This document shows, piece by piece, positions 61,729-64,000 of a DNA stretch of 64,000 nucleotides. The stretch comes from Betaproteobacteria bacterium (GTDB taxonomy: Bacteria; Pseudomonadota; Gammaproteobacteria; Burkholderiales; SG8-39). The position numbers were made by a program, and so were the translations under genes. The stretch is from contig JACPYS010000011.1 of the NCBI GenBank assembly GCA_016195915.1, positions 1 through 64,000 on the forward strand, written 5' to 3'. Below the pieces are notes generated by a model that was not told the DNA's origin, did no database searches, and saw nothing but the letters and a program-made list of their open reading frames with translations. How positions within the stretch are numbered: the first letter of the stretch is position 1; every line of letters begins with the position of its first letter.

Positions 61729-62565
61729 TCAGGCACCACTGAACGCAGGGGCCCGTTTCTCGACGAAGTGCGCCACGCCTTCCTTGAAATCCGCGCTCGC
61801 AAAACTCTTGCGCATCTCACTGTCGGCGAGGTCGAGTGACTGGTTGAAGTCCTGGCACAACGCCATCCAGACCTGCGCCTTCATGATCGCCATCGAGCGT
61901 GGTGATACCGAATCGGCAAGCGCTCGGGCATAGGCTATTACATCGTCCATGAAGGAGGCTTGCGGGAACACCTTGTTGACGAGGCCGATGCGTTCGGCTT
62001 CGGCGGCGCCGAACTTGCGCGCGGAAAGCAGCAGGTCCAGAGCGTTCGCAGGCCCGATGAGGCGCGGCAACAGCCAGCTGATTCCGTGTTCGGCGATCAG
62101 CCCGCGTTGCGCAAACGAGGTCGTGAACTTCGCGTCGCTGCCTGCGAAGCGCAGGTCGGCATAGAGCGCGAGTACGAGGCCGAGCCCGGCAATCGGGCCG
62201 TTCACGGCCGCGATGACCGGTTTGCTTGCTCGCAGCAGGTAGCCGAAACGGCCGCTGTAATGGGGGGCCACGTCGGCCTCCAGGCCACTTCGGAGTTCAG
62301 GCCTGGTGTCTGCCGTTTGCTTGGCCGTGGCGGTGCCGGGCGTGATCTGCTGCAGCAGCTTCATGTCCGCGCCCGCGCAAAAGCCGCGGCCTGCGCCGGT
62401 AAGGACAATCACTCGCACCGTGTCGTCCGCGATGGCAGCGGCGACCGCGGACTCCAGGCTTCGCCCCATGGCCGTCGTGTAGGCATTCAGGGAATCCGGG
62501 CGATTGAGCGAAACAATAGCGACCTTGTGTTTCACCTCGTACAGCACATCTTCGTAAGCGCTCAT
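61729..62565 (-). CDS. Enoyl-CoA hydratase/isomerase family protein
   Basis: A 278-residue crotonase-fold enzyme: VIVLTGAGRGFCAGADMKLL with the oxyanion-hole region, KPVIAAVNGPIAGLGLVLALYADLRF, and the active-site helix EHGISWLLPRLIGPANALDLL. A Glu pair typical of true hydratases is not fully clear, so isomerase or other activity is possible. The ATG has GGAGG at a good distance; a longer in-frame start lacks one. First gene of a pair with the VOC protein. Confidence 0.9.
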   Translation of the reverse strand: MSAYEDVLYEVKHKVAIVSLNRPDSLNAYTTAMGRSLESAVAAAIADDTVRVIVLTGAGRGFCAGADMKLLQQITPGTATAKQTADTRPELRSGLEADVAPHYSGRFGYLLRASKPVIAAVNGPIAGLGLVLALYADLRFAGSDAKFTTSFAQRGLIAEHGISWLLPRLIGPANALDLLLSARKFGAAEAERIGLVNKVFPQASFMDDVIAYARALADSVSPRSMAIMKAQVWMALCQDFNQSLDLADSEMRKSFASADFKEGVAHFVEKRAPAFSGA

Positions 62566-62749
62566 CGAGCGTCCTCCATCGTTTGGTTTTAACGACCCAG
62601 CCGCCCGTGAGTTTAGCCCGGGCAAACCAATGCATTACGCACGCTCGCCACGCGGGTGTACCAGGAAAAGATGCAGGGGAGTTCTCTTGTATCTCGTTGA
62701 GAATTCACCATAAAGCGTTCACTCATCGTATCAGCCGTACGAAACCGAT

Positions 62750-62796
62750 GTACTTCGGGACGCCTTCCGTGCTTCGTCAGCGCGCCCCCGAAGTAC
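62750..62796. promoter_or_regulatory. Inverted repeat, possible activator site
   Basis: GTACTTCGGG (62750-62759) and CCCGAAGTAC (62787-62796) are perfect reverse complements with a 27-base spacer. The centre is about 80 bases upstream of the sigma-54-like -24 element, a usual distance for an enhancer-binding protein. Confidence 0.4.
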
Positions 62797-62853
62797 CCGA
62801 ATCCGCCTGTAACCGTATGAAAAATAAACGATACCAATACGATCTGCAGCCCC

Positions 62854-62868
62854 TGGCACGATCGATGC
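62854..62868 (+). promoter_or_regulatory. Sigma-54-type promoter
   Basis: TGGCACGATCGATGC matches the -24/-12 consensus TGGCACG-N4-TTGC with one mismatch (A for the first T), and has the required 10-base spacing between GG and GC. It lies 43 bases before the ATG of the small membrane protein. Confidence 0.55.
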
Positions 62869-62911
62869 GTTGTGAAGGTCAAGCACCAACAGATCACCGA
62901 CGGAGAACATC

Positions 62912-63271
62912 ATGACGACCCTCACATACAACACGGCAGTTGGAATCGGCTTCGGCTGGAATCCCACTGGAAACGGCTATACGCCCATCACCGGCGCGAA
63001 AGTCAGCCAAGTCCTCAACAACGCGAAAAATGTAGCGCTCTTCTTCGCAGCCCCCTTCATCGGATTGGCCTACCTGCTCGCGTTCCCGTTCGTCGGTCTT
63101 GCGATGATCGCGTGGATCGCCTGCAAAGCGGTGATGAAAAACGTCGCAGTGCGCCGCATCGCGATCGCGATTGCCGCACCGTTCATCGCACTGGCCTTCG
63201 TGACCGTCGGCCCGGTCGTCGGACTCGGAGCGCTGGTCTGGATCGGCGGCAGAGCGATGCTGAAGACGTAG
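62912..63271 (+). CDS. Small membrane protein of unknown function
   Basis: A 119-residue protein I do not recognise. Two long hydrophobic blocks (about 42-68 and 81-112), each ending in a basic patch, repeat a similar design: VALFFAAPFIGLAYLLAFPFVG and IAIAAPFIALAFVTVGPVVG, suggesting internal duplication. The first 30 residues are polar with Gly and Thr (GIGFGWNPTGNG). GGAGAA precedes the ATG. It stands alone, driven by a sigma-54-like promoter and followed by a possible terminator. Confidence 0.75.
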   Translation: MTTLTYNTAVGIGFGWNPTGNGYTPITGAKVSQVLNNAKNVALFFAAPFIGLAYLLAFPFVGLAMIAWIACKAVMKNVAVRRIAIAIAAPFIALAFVTVGPVVGLGALVWIGGRAMLKT

Positions 63272-63305
63272 ATACCGAAACAACGGTCGATTCGAAGGGC
63301 GAGGT

Positions 63306-63335
63306 CCGAAAGGATCCCGCCTTTCATTCGGTTTT
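63306..63335 (+). terminator. Possible intrinsic terminator
   Basis: GAAAGG-ATCCCG-CCTTTC (63308-63325) forms a 6-base stem with further CCG/CGG pairing outside and is followed by TTTT. Modest stem and short U-run, 35 bases after the small membrane protein's stop. Confidence 0.4.
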
Positions 63336-63390
63336 CCCGCATTTGGACGCTTGCCCGAATGAAGCCTGCCGGTGCAGTATCGGGCATCTC

Positions 63391-64000
63391 ATGACGAAGG
63401 GATTTCTCCCCGGATCGAACGCCTGGCTCGTACTGGTTTGCGGCAGCCGGGTACTTGGCGCGACCTGGTTCGTCGCCTACTCGGCAGTTCTGCCGCTGAC
63501 GCAGTCCGCCTGGGGACTCTCAGGGCGCGACGCGGGACTGATCCAGTCCGCCTTCCACCTCGGCTACCTCACGTCGTTATTCATCGTCGGGTTTCTTGCC
63601 GACCGTTACGGGGCAAAGCGCACCTACGTTCTTACCGGCATCGCCGCGTGGGTGAGCCCGCTCTTCTTTGTCGCTTTTGCCGATGGATTCTGGTCCGCGT
63701 ATTGGCTGCACCTCCTGACGGGGCTGTGCGGCGGCGGCACCTATACACCGGTGCTCGCGCTGATCAACGACAACGTGGAACGCGCGCGCAGAGGGCGCGC
63801 GATGGGGTTGCTGATCGCGGCATCGAGCGCCGGCTATGCGATTTGCCTCGTCACGACAGGGGTCGCCCTCAGGTTCACGGATTGGCGTGGTGCGATGGCC
63901 GTCATCGCCGCGTTTCCCGCGCTTGCCTGGCTGATGACTCTTTACGCCGTTCGCGACACGCCGAACACGATTCATCCGCGCCCGGCCGGCGAGTCGATGC
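63391..64000 (+). CDS. MFS transporter, truncated by the window edge
   Basis: An open frame of 203 codons to the window end. It reads as the N-terminal half of a major facilitator: WLVLVCGSRVLGATWFVAYS as helix 1, then the motif-A loop GFLADRYGAKRTYVLTG at about 70-86 and further helices (LTGLCGGGTYTPVLALIND, GLLIAASSAGYAICLVTTGV). It is unrelated in detail to the MFS gene at 23.9 kb. No strong Shine-Dalgarno sequence precedes the ATG. Confidence 0.82.
   Translation, partial: MTKGFLPGSNAWLVLVCGSRVLGATWFVAYSAVLPLTQSAWGLSGRDAGLIQSAFHLGYLTSLFIVGFLADRYGAKRTYVLTGIAAWVSPLFFVAFADGFWSAYWLHLLTGLCGGGTYTPVLALINDNVERARRGRAMGLLIAASSAGYAICLVTTGVALRFTDWRGAMAVIAAFPALAWLMTLYAVRDTPNTIHPRPAGESM

Larger units (their letters stand above)
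62566..62911. other. 346-base divergent intergenic region
   Basis: No gene is seen here. The region is AT-richer than its surroundings and holds a 10-base inverted repeat (62750-62796) and a sigma-54-like element (62854-62868), described separately. The enoyl-CoA hydratase promoter on the other strand must lie in its left part, but no clear hexamers were found. Confidence 0.6.

Noticed and set aside
1-64000. CRISPR arrays, tRNA or rRNA genes, insertion sequences
   Set aside because: No regularly spaced direct repeats, cloverleaf-like sequences or transposase motifs were noticed on reading; a dedicated scan such as tRNAscan-SE or a CRISPR finder was not possible.

Overview
The window is a gene-dense stretch of about 65% GC DNA, almost certainly from a betaproteobacterium of the Burkholderiales type. 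This rests on three orphan Bug/TctC-type periplasmic tricarboxylate-like receptors without TctAB partners, a lexA-imuA-imuB SOS operon, a branched-chain amino acid (Liv) ABC system, and many degradative enzymes. No rRNA, tRNA, CRISPR array, insertion sequence or prophage was seen. I count 62 protein genes. The last runs off the right edge, and the first may begin before the left edge.

Layout. 0-3.6 kb: signalling cluster (receiver-Ser/Thr kinase fusion, convergent with a membrane histidine kinase and its response regulator). 3.6-6.5 kb: lexA-imuA-imuB under a palindromic LexA box. 6.5-7.2 kb: Phd/VapC-type toxin-antitoxin pair. 7.3-11.1 kb: unknown gene, Bug receptor, chromate transporter and a periplasmic-binding-like protein. 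11.1-16 kb: DUF3604/PHP-like protein with a DASS anion transporter, divergent from a Crp/Fnr regulator. 16-22 kb: PEBP-like protein, two cupins, then a tightly overlapped operon of CocE-type hydrolase, Bug receptor, dihydroxypseudooxynicotine-hydrolase-like enzyme and spermidine-synthase-like protein. 22-30 kb: SRAP protein, pncB, MFS transporter, CoA transferase, nitroreductase, a ThDP enzyme and an Old Yellow Enzyme, the last two divergent around a perfect FNR-type box. 30-36.8 kb: a Liv locus with one binding protein, one ATPase pair but two permease pairs. 36.9-38.6 kb: acyl-CoA synthetase.

38.6-43.5 kb is the accessory part: an AT-richer membrane protein of unknown family, a kinase-fold-like protein with a TPR-like tail, a second antitoxin/PIN pair, and an MqsA-like antitoxin split into separate zinc-finger and HTH genes with no recognisable toxin. 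43.6-46.9 kb: a methyltransferase carrying a signal peptide, then a NitT/TauT ABC transporter. 46.9-49.8 kb: MetE-like protein, retropepsin-like protease and lytic transglycosylase. 49.8-56 kb: Bug receptor, carboxymuconolactone-decarboxylase-family protein, SDR, aldehyde dehydrogenase and a transketolase with an altered ThDP motif. 56-61 kb: NYN-LOTUS protein, C45 acyltransferase, AtzG-like subunit with amidase, and a response-regulator/HD-GYP protein that has lost several key residues. 61-64 kb: VOC protein, enoyl-CoA hydratase, a small membrane protein behind a sigma-54-like promoter, and a truncated MFS gene.

The overall theme is uptake of organic acids, amides or esters and their hydrolysis, with local regulators. 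Function calls are from motif reading only; no database search was run.
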